Part shown: positions 7,374 through 13,692 of the stretch, in pieces
Layout of the letters: each line of letters starts with the position of its first letter
Position numbering within the stretch: position 1 is the stretch's first letter
Origin: Bacteroides sp.
Lineage (GTDB): Bacteria > Bacteroidota > Bacteroidia > Bacteroidales > Muribaculaceae
Direction: 5' to 3'
Assembly (NCBI GenBank): GCA_014801655.1
Contig: JAAVDT010000010.1
Span: forward strand, 24,844 to 38,535
DNA length: 13,692 nt
Program-made: the position numbers and the translations under genes
The notes under the pieces: model-generated
Database searches by the model: none
Seen by the model: only the letters and a program-made list of their open reading frames with translations
What the model was told of the DNA's origin: nothing

Positions 7374-7423
7374 ACACGCCACAGCAGCAAATCCCCCACC
7401 AACCCTCAACCCCAAGCAAAGCA

Positions 7424-7972
7424 ATGAAACAAGAAATAATAGCGGCAGGATTCGGCGGCCAGGGCGTGCTGTCGATGGGCAAGATTCTCGCCTATGCCGG
7501 ACTCATCGACAATCTCGAAGTCACCTGGATGCCCTCCTACGGACCGGAACAGCGCGGCGGCACGGCCAACGTCACCGTGGTGCTCTCCGATCGCCCCATC
7601 AGCTCACCCGTGCTCGACACCTTCGACACCGCCGTGATTCTCAATCAGCAGAGTCTCGACAAATTTGAATCGAAAGTGAAACCCGGCGGCACACTCATCT
7701 ACGACCCCTACGGCATTCACCGCCCCCCCACGCGCACCGACATCAACATCTATCCGGTCAACGCCATGGATGCCGCCTTTGAGCTGAAAAGCCAGAAAAG
7801 CTACAACATGATCATACTCGGCGCGCTGCTCGGAGTCAACCCCGTTGTCAGCATCGACTCAGTCATGACCGGACTGAAAAAAACGCTCCCCGAACGCCAT
7901 CACCACCTGCTGCCGGCCAACCGCGAAGCCATTGCCCGCGGCATGGAACTGGTAAAAAATGAAAAAAACTGA
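7424..7972 (+). CDS. korC: 2-oxoacid:ferredoxin oxidoreductase, gamma subunit
   Basis: This 182-aa protein has the family hallmarks GFGGQGV (9-15) near the N-terminus and the segment PSYGPEQRGGTANV. Gamma subunits help bind CoA and complete the heterotetramer with alpha, beta and delta. It is the last gene of the operon. The 50-nt spacer before it is C/A-rich and G-poor, like the other internal spacers. No strong hairpin terminator follows its TGA; only A/T-only inverted repeats are seen before the next promoter at 8016, so some read-through into the free ferredoxin gene is possible. Confidence 0.92.
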   Translation: MKQEIIAAGFGGQGVLSMGKILAYAGLIDNLEVTWMPSYGPEQRGGTANVTVVLSDRPISSPVLDTFDTAVILNQQSLDKFESKVKPGGTLIYDPYGIHRPPTRTDINIYPVNAMDAAFELKSQKSYNMIILGALLGVNPVVSIDSVMTGLKKTLPERHHHLLPANREAIARGMELVKNEKN

Positions 7973-8015
7973 GAAATTTTTCCGGCAAAAACGCCTGTTT
8001 TTATAAAAAACTTGC

Positions 8016-8023
8016 TACATTTG
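8016..8023 (+). promoter_or_regulatory. Bacteroidetes -7 element (TACATTTG) of the ferredoxin gene
   Basis: TACATTTG is an exact TAnnTTTG match 45 nt before the ferredoxin ATG. No clear -33 TTTG stands at 19-21 nt upstream. The likely leader is about 40 nt, A/T-rich and without a Shine-Dalgarno sequence. Confidence 0.65.
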
Positions 8024-8068
8024 CACTGAAAATTGTTCATTCGTAATTTTATCTAAACTAAAAACATT

Positions 8069-8236
8069 ATGGCTTACGTAATTACTGACAAATGCGTTGC
8101 TTGTGGAACTTGTCTTCCCGTTTGCCCCGTAGAGGCTATCTCTGAAGGTGATATCTATCACATCGATCCCGACACTTGCATCGAGTGCGGTTCTTGTGCT
8201 GAAGTTTGCCCCAGCGAAGCTATCATTCCGGGCTAA
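8069..8236 (+). CDS. Small 2[4Fe-4S] ferredoxin (clostridial type, 55 aa)
   Basis: This complete 55-aa reading frame starts at ATG 8069 and stops at TAA 8234-8236. It has two Cx2Cx2CxxxCP motifs: Cys9/12/15/19 and Cys37/40/43/47. Size, spacing and the near-symmetric halves are those of classical bacterial 2[4Fe-4S] ferredoxins, the low-potential cytoplasmic electron carriers of anaerobes. It follows the ferredoxin-reducing operon by 97 nt but has its own promoter and terminator, so it is probably a separately controlled acceptor serving several enzymes. Codon use differs sharply from its neighbours: all five Ala codons are GCT and all three Thr codons are ACT, where the surrounding genes favour GCC and ACC. 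That pattern suggests very high expression more than recent transfer. It is shorter than common gene-calling cut-offs and could be missed. Confidence 0.95.
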   Translation: MAYVITDKCVACGTCLPVCPVEAISEGDIYHIDPDTCIECGSCAEVCPSEAIIPG

Positions 8237-8260
8237 GCAATCGACATTGCACACCGAATA

Positions 8261-8294
8261 AGCGGAACGTCACACCCGACGCTCCGCTTTTTTT
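8261..8294 (+). terminator. Rho-independent terminator after the ferredoxin gene
   Basis: AGCGGAACGTC (8261-8271) pairs with GACGCTCCGCT (8278-8288) with a single A/C mismatch around a 6-nt loop, and a seven-T run (8288-8294) follows. It lies 24 nt after the stop codon. Confidence 0.88.
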
Positions 8295-8330
8295 ATGCCC
8301 GAATTTCAGCAATAGCTGAGGAAATTTTAC

Positions 8331-8338
8331 TAAATTTG
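8331..8338 (+). promoter_or_regulatory. Bacteroidetes -7 element (TAAATTTG) of the envelope gene cluster
   Basis: TAAATTTG matches TAnnTTTG and stands 79 nt before the OmpA-family ATG, giving a leader of about 70 nt. No convincing -33 element is seen. A small hairpin (TCAGC/GCTGA around AATA) lies just upstream, near 8305-8318. Confidence 0.6.
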
Positions 8339-8380
8339 CGAGTTAGGAAGCTGCATTTTTGCACTTTTTGGAGGTGTGTG

Positions 8381-8409
8381 ATGCAATCTTCTGCCCACTA
8401 ATGCGTTAA
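8381..8409 (+). other. Possible leader mini-ORFs (6 codons overlapping 2 codons)
   Basis: A full GGAGG (8370-8374) lies 6 nt before ATG 8381, which opens a six-codon frame (MQSSAH) ending in TAA 8399-8401. The last A of that stop begins a second ATG (8401), whose frame is MR then TAA (8407-8409). The OmpA-family ATG follows at 8418 in another frame relative to the first. Good Shine-Dalgarno sites are uncommon in this phylum, so a translated leader controlling the downstream lipoprotein is possible. Chance is equally plausible. Confidence 0.25.
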
Positions 8410-8417
8410 AAAGATAT

Positions 8418-10391
8418 ATGAAACATTCAGGAATCCTTTTTGCTATAATCGTGGCTATCTCCGCCCTGTGCATGACCTCATGCGGTGGCGCGAAGCTCGC
8501 CACCGCCGATGCCCAGATGGCACGCGGCGAATATTTCGACGCATCGAAGACCTATCGTAAAATCTACAATAAACTCAAACGCGACGAACGCTCGAAGCGC
8601 GGCGAAGTGGCCTACAAAATGGGTGAAGCCCACAGAAAATTAGGTCAATATGCCCGCGCGTCGGCAGCCTATCAGAATGCCATACGCTACGGCTACCCCG
8701 AAGACAAAGCGCAGCTCTATCTGGCGCAGATGCTACAGGCCGACGGTAAGTATGCCCAGGCTGCGCGCGCATTTGAAGAATATCTGATGCTCCACCCCGA
8801 ATCGGAGGAGGCAAGCACCGGACTCGACGGTGCTGTGCTCGCCCAGCGACTCAAAGAGCACCCGACGCGCTACGTTGTGAAAAACGCCAAGCTGTTCAAC
8901 TCCCGCCGCGCCGACTTCGCCCCGATGTTCAACGGCGACGTGCTCTATTTCACAACAACAAACGAAAAAGTCAGAGGCGATGCCCGAAGCGAAATCACCG
9001 GCATGAAGCGTAGCGACATCTGGATGGTGAAGAAAAACGAACAGGGACAGTGGCAACGCCCTGAGGCCGTTGATGGCGACCTGAATTCTGAAATGGATGA
9101 AGGCATCATGTCATTCAGCCCCGACGGCTCACTGATGTATCTGACAAAAGCGCTTCGCTCGCCCAGCTCCAACACCGGAGTTGAAATCTTCACCTCGCAA
9201 CGCAGCGACGCCGCCTGGAGCGCACCGGTCAAATTTGAAATCACTTCCGACACCATATCAAGCTACGGCCACCCCGCCGTGAGTCCCGACGGACAATGGC
9301 TCTATTTCACCTCCGACATGCCCGGCAAAGGTGGCAAAGACATCTGGCGAATCAACCTCAACGAACGCGTCGGCTCACTCGAAAATCTCGGCGACGACAT
9401 CAACACCGCCGGCAACGAAGAATTTCCCTATATGCTGACCGACAGCATCATGATATTCTCCTCCGACGGCCATCCCGGTCTCGGCGGACTCGACTTGTTT
9501 CAGGCAGCCCTGCAGCCCGACGGCAGCTGGATTGTCAGCAACATGGGCACACCCCTCAACTCTCCCGGCGATGACTTCGGAATCACCTTCGACCGCAAAG
9601 CCGACACCCCCCAGGGCTATTTCAGCTCCAACCGAGGCGACGCCAGAGGCTATGACCATCTCTACTCTTTCGAGCTCCCCGACCTTAAAATCAGACTTGA
9701 AGGCTATGTGACTGACCTTGAAGAAGAACCAATCGAAGGGGCCGTTGTCAGAATCGTCGGCACCGACGGCTCCAACCAACGCACCACCACCCGTCCCGAC
9801 GGTTCATTCTCATTCCCCCTTCAGCGAGGCATCAGCTACGCCATGATGGCCGGTGCGCGAGGCTTCCTCAACGCCCGCCAGGAATTTTCGACCGACACAG
9901 CAGAGACCGATGCCGAATATGGCATCGACTTCATGCTCGCCTCGCTCTCCAAACCCAACATCGTTGAAAACATTTTCTACGACTATGACAAAGCCACCCT
10001 GCGACCCGAATCAACCGAGGCTCTCGACGAACTGGTGACGCTACTCAAAGACAACCCCAACATCACCATTGAAATGACCTCCCACACCGACCGCCACGGC
10101 ACAGCCGAATACAATATCGACCTCTCCAACCGCCGCGCAAAATCAGTCGTTGACTATCTCATCGCGGCCGGAATCTCCCCCGACCGATTGAAATATCAGG
10201 GCTTCGGAAAGTCACGCCCGAAGACGGTGACAAAGCGCGTCAACCGCCTCTTCCCCCAATTTAACGAAGGCGACGAGCTGACCGAAGAGTTCATCCTTGC
10301 CCTGCCCGAAGAAGCCGACCGCGACGCCGCCGACCAGATCAACCGCCGCACCGAGTTCAATGTGCTTTCGGTCGACTACAACATGCAGTAA
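8418..10391 (+). CDS. PorE-like OmpA-family lipoprotein (TPR, PD40 propeller, carboxypeptidase-regulatory domain, OmpA)
   Basis: This 657-aa lipoprotein has a hydrophobic signal and a lipobox ending at Cys22. Cys22 is followed by Gly-Gly-Ala with no acidic surface-export signal, so it should face the periplasm. In order: TPR-like helices (about 30-150); about five WD40-like PD40 blades (about 160-420) marked by repeated 'SPDG-x-x-(L/M)YFTS' and 'GG-x-D(I/L)' strings; a carboxypeptidase-regulatory-like beta domain (about 423-500); and an OmpA C-terminal domain from about 514. The peptidoglycan-binding pair Asp558 (HTDRHG) and Arg573 (SNRRA) is intact with the usual 15-residue spacing. An acidic insert lies between GFGKSRP and the final NRRTEF strand. 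The architecture matches PorE of Porphyromonas type IX secretion, but similar proteins occur in Bacteroidetes without that system. It probably ties the outer membrane to the wall. It heads a cluster with GSCFA (34 nt gap) and MurF-Alr. Confidence 0.92.
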   Translation: MKHSGILFAIIVAISALCMTSCGGAKLATADAQMARGEYFDASKTYRKIYNKLKRDERSKRGEVAYKMGEAHRKLGQYARASAAYQNAIRYGYPEDKAQLYLAQMLQADGKYAQAARAFEEYLMLHPESEEASTGLDGAVLAQRLKEHPTRYVVKNAKLFNSRRADFAPMFNGDVLYFTTTNEKVRGDARSEITGMKRSDIWMVKKNEQGQWQRPEAVDGDLNSEMDEGIMSFSPDGSLMYLTKALRSPSSNTGVEIFTSQRSDAAWSAPVKFEITSDTISSYGHPAVSPDGQWLYFTSDMPGKGGKDIWRINLNERVGSLENLGDDINTAGNEEFPYMLTDSIMIFSSDGHPGLGGLDLFQAALQPDGSWIVSNMGTPLNSPGDDFGITFDRKADTPQGYFSSNRGDARGYDHLYSFELPDLKIRLEGYVTDLEEEPIEGAVVRIVGTDGSNQRTTTRPDGSFSFPLQRGISYAMMAGARGFLNARQEFSTDTAETDAEYGIDFMLASLSKPNIVENIFYDYDKATLRPESTEALDELVTLLKDNPNITIEMTSHTDRHGTAEYNIDLSNRRAKSVVDYLIAAGISPDRLKYQGFGKSRPKTVTKRVNRLFPQFNEGDELTEEFILALPEEADRDAADQINRRTEFNVLSVDYNMQ

Positions 10392-10425
10392 TCCCCCGCC
10401 TCCACCCAAATCTGCACGCCAAGTC

Positions 10426-11430
10426 ATGGAATTCAGAACTGAAGTCAGCGTCGACCCGTCGCACCACCCGATTAGCTATGGCTCAGCCATAGCCATGTTC
10501 GGCTCATGCTTTTCCGACTCTGCCGCGCAGCGTCTCTCCGACCGCTTCTTCTCCGTGATGGCCAACCCGCTCGGCACACTCTACAACCCCGCGAGCATCG
10601 CCGACTGCCTTGACCGCATAGCAGAGTGTCGACTGCTGTCGGCCGATGATCTGTTTGCATCCGAAGGCCGATTCCACACCTTCGCCTGCCATTCTTCGCT
10701 TTCCATGACCGACCGCGATGAAATGCTGTCGGCAATCAACAGCCGCATTGAAAGAGCACACCGCTTCATCGAATCTGCAACACATCTCATCATCACCTCC
10801 GGCACCGCATGGGTCTACCGACTCGCATCCACCGGCCGGATTGTGGCCAACTGCCACAAACAGCCCTCCTCAATGTTCAGCCGCTCCATGCTCTCGCCCG
10901 GGCAGTGTGCAGATCATCTTGCCCAAGCCATCGAAAGCGCCCGGCGCATCAATCCCTCCCTGACAATCATCCTGACGGTCAGCCCCATCCGTCATCTCTC
11001 CGACGGCGTCCACGGCAACAATCTCAGTAAATCAACCCTGCTTTTAGCCTGCGACCGAATCGCCGGCAGCATCAGTGACACTGAATATTTCCCGGCCTAC
11101 GAAATAGTGATGGACGACCTGCGCGACTATCGCTTCTATGCGCCCGACATGTGTCATCCATCGGATCAAGCTGTTGATTATGTGTTCAGTAAGTTCTCCG
11201 AAGCCTACTGTTCCACTTCCACACAGGCTCTTGCCAAACGCTGCCTGAAACTCAGAAAGCGACTCGATCACCGGCAGATGACCACCGATCCCGCCACAAT
11301 AGCCCGGTTCAATGACGCCACGGCATCTCTGGCGCGAACCCTCGCCGCCGAACACCCCGCGCTGCTCGCTCGGCTCCAACCCGTCATAACCCATCTCAGT
11401 CAAGAAACATCATCACTCCACAGCATATAA
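10426..11430 (+). CDS. GSCFA-domain protein (SGNH-hydrolase-like)
   Basis: This 334-aa protein is named for its FGSCFS segment (Ser27 as probable nucleophile). It also has TSGTAWVY in the middle, NNLSK later, and a DMCHPS motif giving Asp241-x-x-His244, the usual acid/base pair of SGNH-type esterases. No signal peptide is visible, so it is probably cytoplasmic. The ATG at 10426 was chosen because it opens directly into the conserved N-terminal region and lies 34 nt after the OmpA-family stop; the same frame extends upstream to 10297, but that part overlaps the OmpA gene and looks like a shadow. Only 4 nt separate it from the MurF-Alr start, which implies tight co-expression and suggests a peptidoglycan- or acyl-related role. 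That role is inference; the biochemical function of GSCFA proteins is not well established. Confidence 0.88.
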   Translation: MEFRTEVSVDPSHHPISYGSAIAMFGSCFSDSAAQRLSDRFFSVMANPLGTLYNPASIADCLDRIAECRLLSADDLFASEGRFHTFACHSSLSMTDRDEMLSAINSRIERAHRFIESATHLIITSGTAWVYRLASTGRIVANCHKQPSSMFSRSMLSPGQCADHLAQAIESARRINPSLTIILTVSPIRHLSDGVHGNNLSKSTLLLACDRIAGSISDTEYFPAYEIVMDDLRDYRFYAPDMCHPSDQAVDYVFSKFSEAYCSTSTQALAKRCLKLRKRLDHRQMTTDPATIARFNDATASLARTLAAEHPALLARLQPVITHLSQETSSLHSI

Positions 11431-11434
11431 CGAT

Positions 11435-13692
11435 ATGGCTTACACCACTTCCCAAATAGCCGCAATGCTCGGCGCAAAAACCTCATCGGCCGCCAACCTC
11501 CCCGTCAGCCACCTGCTCATCGACAGCCGATCGCTCATCGACCCTGCCGAAACAATGTTTTTCGCAATCACCACCGCCACCAACGACGGCCATCGCTACA
11601 TCGCCGAGCTCTACGAAAACGGCGTGCGCGCATTCGTTGTCAACCGCGTGCCGGAGGAGATGCATCTCAAAAGCGACGCCGTGTTCATTCAGGTGCCCGA
11701 TGTGACCCGCGCCCTGCAGACCATTGCCGCCGCCCACCGGTCCGCCTTCCATGGCACCGTCATCGGCATCACCGGCAGTCGCGGAAAGACCACCGTCAAG
11801 GAATGGCTCTATCAGCTCCTGGCCGACGATTTCAGCATCGTGCGCTCACCCCGCAGCTTCAACTCGCAGATAGGCGTGCCCCTGTCGGTGTGGGAAATCA
11901 CCGAAGGCACCGAACTCGCCATCATCGAAGCCGGAGTGTCGCGCCAAGGCGAAATGAAGACACTTCGCCCCATCATCCGCCCCGAGATTGGAGTGATCAC
12001 CAACATCAACTCCGAGCATGCCGAAGGCTTCCGCTCCCTCCAGCAGAAAGCCGAAGAGAAAGCCGCACTGATGAGCGAATGCCGCAGCCTTGTCTACTGT
12101 CTTGACGAGCAGCCCATCCGCGACGCAATCGCCAAAACCTGCCACCCCCGGCAGACAATGGCATGGTCGCGCCTCGACCCGTCGGCACCGCTTTACATTT
12201 CTCAAATCAACCACAAAGAGTCATCAACCGAGCTCACATATATCTATGGCGAAGAGTCATCATCACTCACCCTCCCCTTCACCGCATGGAGCGACCTCCA
12301 GAACGCACTCCACTGCCTCGGCGTGATGCTCTGTCTCGGCATCGACCGCGAGCGCATAGCACGGTCTATGGCCACACTGACACCCATCCGCACCCGCCTC
12401 AACGTGATTGAAGGCGTCAACGACTGCCTGCTCATCTACGACTCCTACACCTCCGACCTCCACTCACTCGCCCCTGCCATCGACTTCATGTCGCGCCGTC
12501 ACACCGGCCACCGCACCACCACGCTGATTCTCTCCGACGTGATGCACGAGACCATGGCCCCGCAGAAACTATATCAGGCCGTTGCCAAACTGCTTCGTCA
12601 GCGCAAAATCAACCGACTCATTGGCATCGGCGAAGAATTCATGAAATGGTCGAAATATTTCGACGCCGACTCAACATTTTACCCCGACACCGCCACTTTC
12701 CTTGCCGAAGTCTCACCCTCCGACTTTGGCAGCGAGCTGATATTAATCAAAGGCGCCCCGCGATTCCATTTCGACATGATTGCCGACATGCTCGAAGCGC
12801 GTCAACACGAAACCATGCTCGAAGTGAACCTCGACTCAATGGTCCACAACTTCAACGTGTTCCGATCCATGGTGCGCCCCACCACCGGCATTGTCTGCAT
12901 GGTCAAAGCCTCAGGCTACGGCGCCGGCTCCTACGAAGTGGCCAAAACCCTCCAGTCGCAGGGCGCGGCCTATCTGGCCGTGGCCGTGATGGACGAAGGC
13001 GTCGACCTGCGCCGTGCCGGAATCACGATGCCCATCATGGTGCTCAACCCAAAAGTGGTCAACTACCGCACCCTCTTTGCCTACAATCTCGAGCCCGAAG
13101 TCTTCTCGCTCGACGTTCTCCATGAGCTTATCCGCGAAGGCGAAAAATATGGCATCACCGACTATCCCGTCCACATCAAAGTCGACACCGGAATGCACCG
13201 CCTCGGCTTCACCGACAAAGACATTCCCCAGCTCATCGAAGTGCTCCGCCATCAGAAAGTGGTGCGCCCCGAATCCATCTTCAGCCATCTTGCCGCTGCC
13301 GATTGTCCTGAAATGGATTCCTACACCCTGGAGCAGTTCCGACTCTTCGACACCTATTGCGACCAAATCCAGTCGGCCTTCAACCATCGCATCCTGCGCC
13401 ACATCCTCAACTCCACCGGCATCTCGCGCTTCCCCGAGCATCAGCACGACCTCGTGCGCCTCGGCATCTGCCTCTACGGAATCCCGACGATGGACGACGG
13501 CTCCCAGTCCGACCTCATTCAAGTGTCGACACTGACCACCTCAATCATCTCCATTAAAGAATGGCCTGCCGGCACCACCATCGGCTACAGCCGCCGCGGA
13601 GTCTGCCGGCGAGATTCGCGCATAGCCACCATACCGATTGGCTACGCCGACGGCATCAACCGCCACCTCGGCAATGGCGGAATGAACGTCTA
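11435..13692 (+). CDS. Bifunctional UDP-MurNAc-tripeptide:D-Ala-D-Ala ligase / alanine racemase, 3'-truncated
   Basis: The frame is open from ATG 11435 to the window end (752 codons), so the C-terminus is missing. The N-terminal half is MurF-like: a substrate-binding domain (1-105); an ATP-binding P-loop GITGSRGKTT (Lys118); NSEHAEGF followed by a Lys-rich helix; and a C-terminal domain containing YDSYTSDLHSL. From about residue 461 it is a fold-III alanine racemase. MVKASGYG supplies the pyridoxal-phosphate lysine Lys491, SHLAAAD and RLGICLYG follow, and GYSRRG contains Tyr718, the probable second catalytic residue. The fused enzyme makes D-alanine and adds D-Ala-D-Ala to the UDP-MurNAc-tripeptide in the cytoplasm. 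MurF-Alr fusions are characteristic of Bacteroidetes, where full length is usually around 830 aa, so roughly 80 residues are probably lost. It is the third gene of the envelope cluster, 4 nt after GSCFA. Confidence 0.95.
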   Translation, partial: MAYTTSQIAAMLGAKTSSAANLPVSHLLIDSRSLIDPAETMFFAITTATNDGHRYIAELYENGVRAFVVNRVPEEMHLKSDAVFIQVPDVTRALQTIAAAHRSAFHGTVIGITGSRGKTTVKEWLYQLLADDFSIVRSPRSFNSQIGVPLSVWEITEGTELAIIEAGVSRQGEMKTLRPIIRPEIGVITNINSEHAEGFRSLQQKAEEKAALMSECRSLVYCLDEQPIRDAIAKTCHPRQTMAWSRLDPSAPLYISQINHKESSTELTYIYGEESSSLTLPFTAWSDLQNALHCLGVMLCLGIDRERIARSMATLTPIRTRLNVIEGVNDCLLIYDSYTSDLHSLAPAIDFMSRRHTGHRTTTLILSDVMHETMAPQKLYQAVAKLLRQRKINRLIGIGEEFMKWSKYFDADSTFYPDTATFLAEVSPSDFGSELILIKGAPRFHFDMIADMLEARQHETMLEVNLDSMVHNFNVFRSMVRPTTGIVCMVKASGYGAGSYEVAKTLQSQGAAYLAVAVMDEGVDLRRAGITMPIMVLNPKVVNYRTLFAYNLEPEVFSLDVLHELIREGEKYGITDYPVHIKVDTGMHRLGFTDKDIPQLIEVLRHQKVVRPESIFSHLAAADCPEMDSYTLEQFRLFDTYCDQIQSAFNHRILRHILNSTGISRFPEHQHDLVRLGICLYGIPTMDDGSQSDLIQVSTLTTSIISIKEWPAGTTIGYSRRGVCRRDSRIATIPIGYADGINRHLGNGGMNV

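Noticed and set aside
7950..8011. Possible terminator at the end of the oxidoreductase operon
   Set aside because: Only A/T-only inverted repeats (for example GTTTTT/AAAAAC at 7997-8011) are present, with no GC-rich stem; too weak to call.
8418..10391. Proof of a type IX secretion system
   Set aside because: The domain order is PorE-like, but no other Por/Spr component or Type A/B C-terminal sorting domain is visible here, and similar lipoproteins occur without that system.
10297..10425. Upstream extension of the GSCFA frame to an earlier ATG
   Set aside because: It would overlap the end of the OmpA-family gene by 95 nt and add a Pro/Ala/Thr-rich segment unlike the family; the ATG at 10426 fits better.
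12646..13535. Several 150-200 codon frames on both strands within MurF-Alr
   Set aside because: MurF-Alr runs through the whole region in one frame, with the pyridoxal-phosphate lysine and other motifs in order. The alternatives are low-complexity Arg/Ser/Pro or Val/Gly shadows.

Overview
The window looks like chromosomal DNA of a gut-type Bacteroidales bacterium, most probably a Muribaculaceae-like lineage. The support is moderately high G+C with strong GCC/ACC/GGC codon preference, Bacteroidetes-type lipoprotein signals (one with a Cys-Ser-Asp-Asp-Asp surface-export motif), four copies of the Bacteroidetes -7 promoter element TAnnTTTG, mostly non-Shine-Dalgarno starts, a BACON-like domain, and a fused MurF-alanine racemase. 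The genus is inference; no rRNA or other marker is present. All recognised genes lie on the + strand.

Layout. (1) 1-3523: the 3' part of a large extracellular protein with about 117-residue beta-sandwich repeats, then a surface lipoprotein with a BACON-like domain and an S41 (C-terminal-processing type) serine protease. A strong terminator follows, then a 5-copy, 8-bp tandem repeat. (2) 3721-5040: a DbpA-like DEAD-box RNA helicase with DEYD in motif II. (3) 5209-7972: a four-gene 2-oxoacid:ferredoxin oxidoreductase operon (delta ferredoxin, alpha, beta, gamma) with C-rich spacers, one carrying a run of ten C. (4) 8069-8236: a 55-aa 2[4Fe-4S] ferredoxin gene with its own promoter, terminator and high-expression-like codon choice; it is a plausible electron acceptor for the oxidoreductase. 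(5) 8418-13692: a cell-envelope cluster with a PorE-like TPR/PD40/carboxypeptidase-regulatory/OmpA lipoprotein, a GSCFA-family protein, and a bifunctional MurF-alanine racemase that runs off the window.

How the parts fit together. The middle block is anaerobic central metabolism: CoA-dependent oxidation of a 2-oxoacid, or its reductive reverse, coupled to ferredoxin. The last block joins peptidoglycan precursor synthesis (D-Ala supply and D-Ala-D-Ala addition) to a peptidoglycan-anchoring lipoprotein. I found no mobile element, CRISPR array, tRNA, rRNA or clear defence system. The window is mostly core-genome content. The points worth a second look are small-scale: the tandem repeat, the poly-C run, a possible operator, a leader mini-ORF, and protein motif variants.
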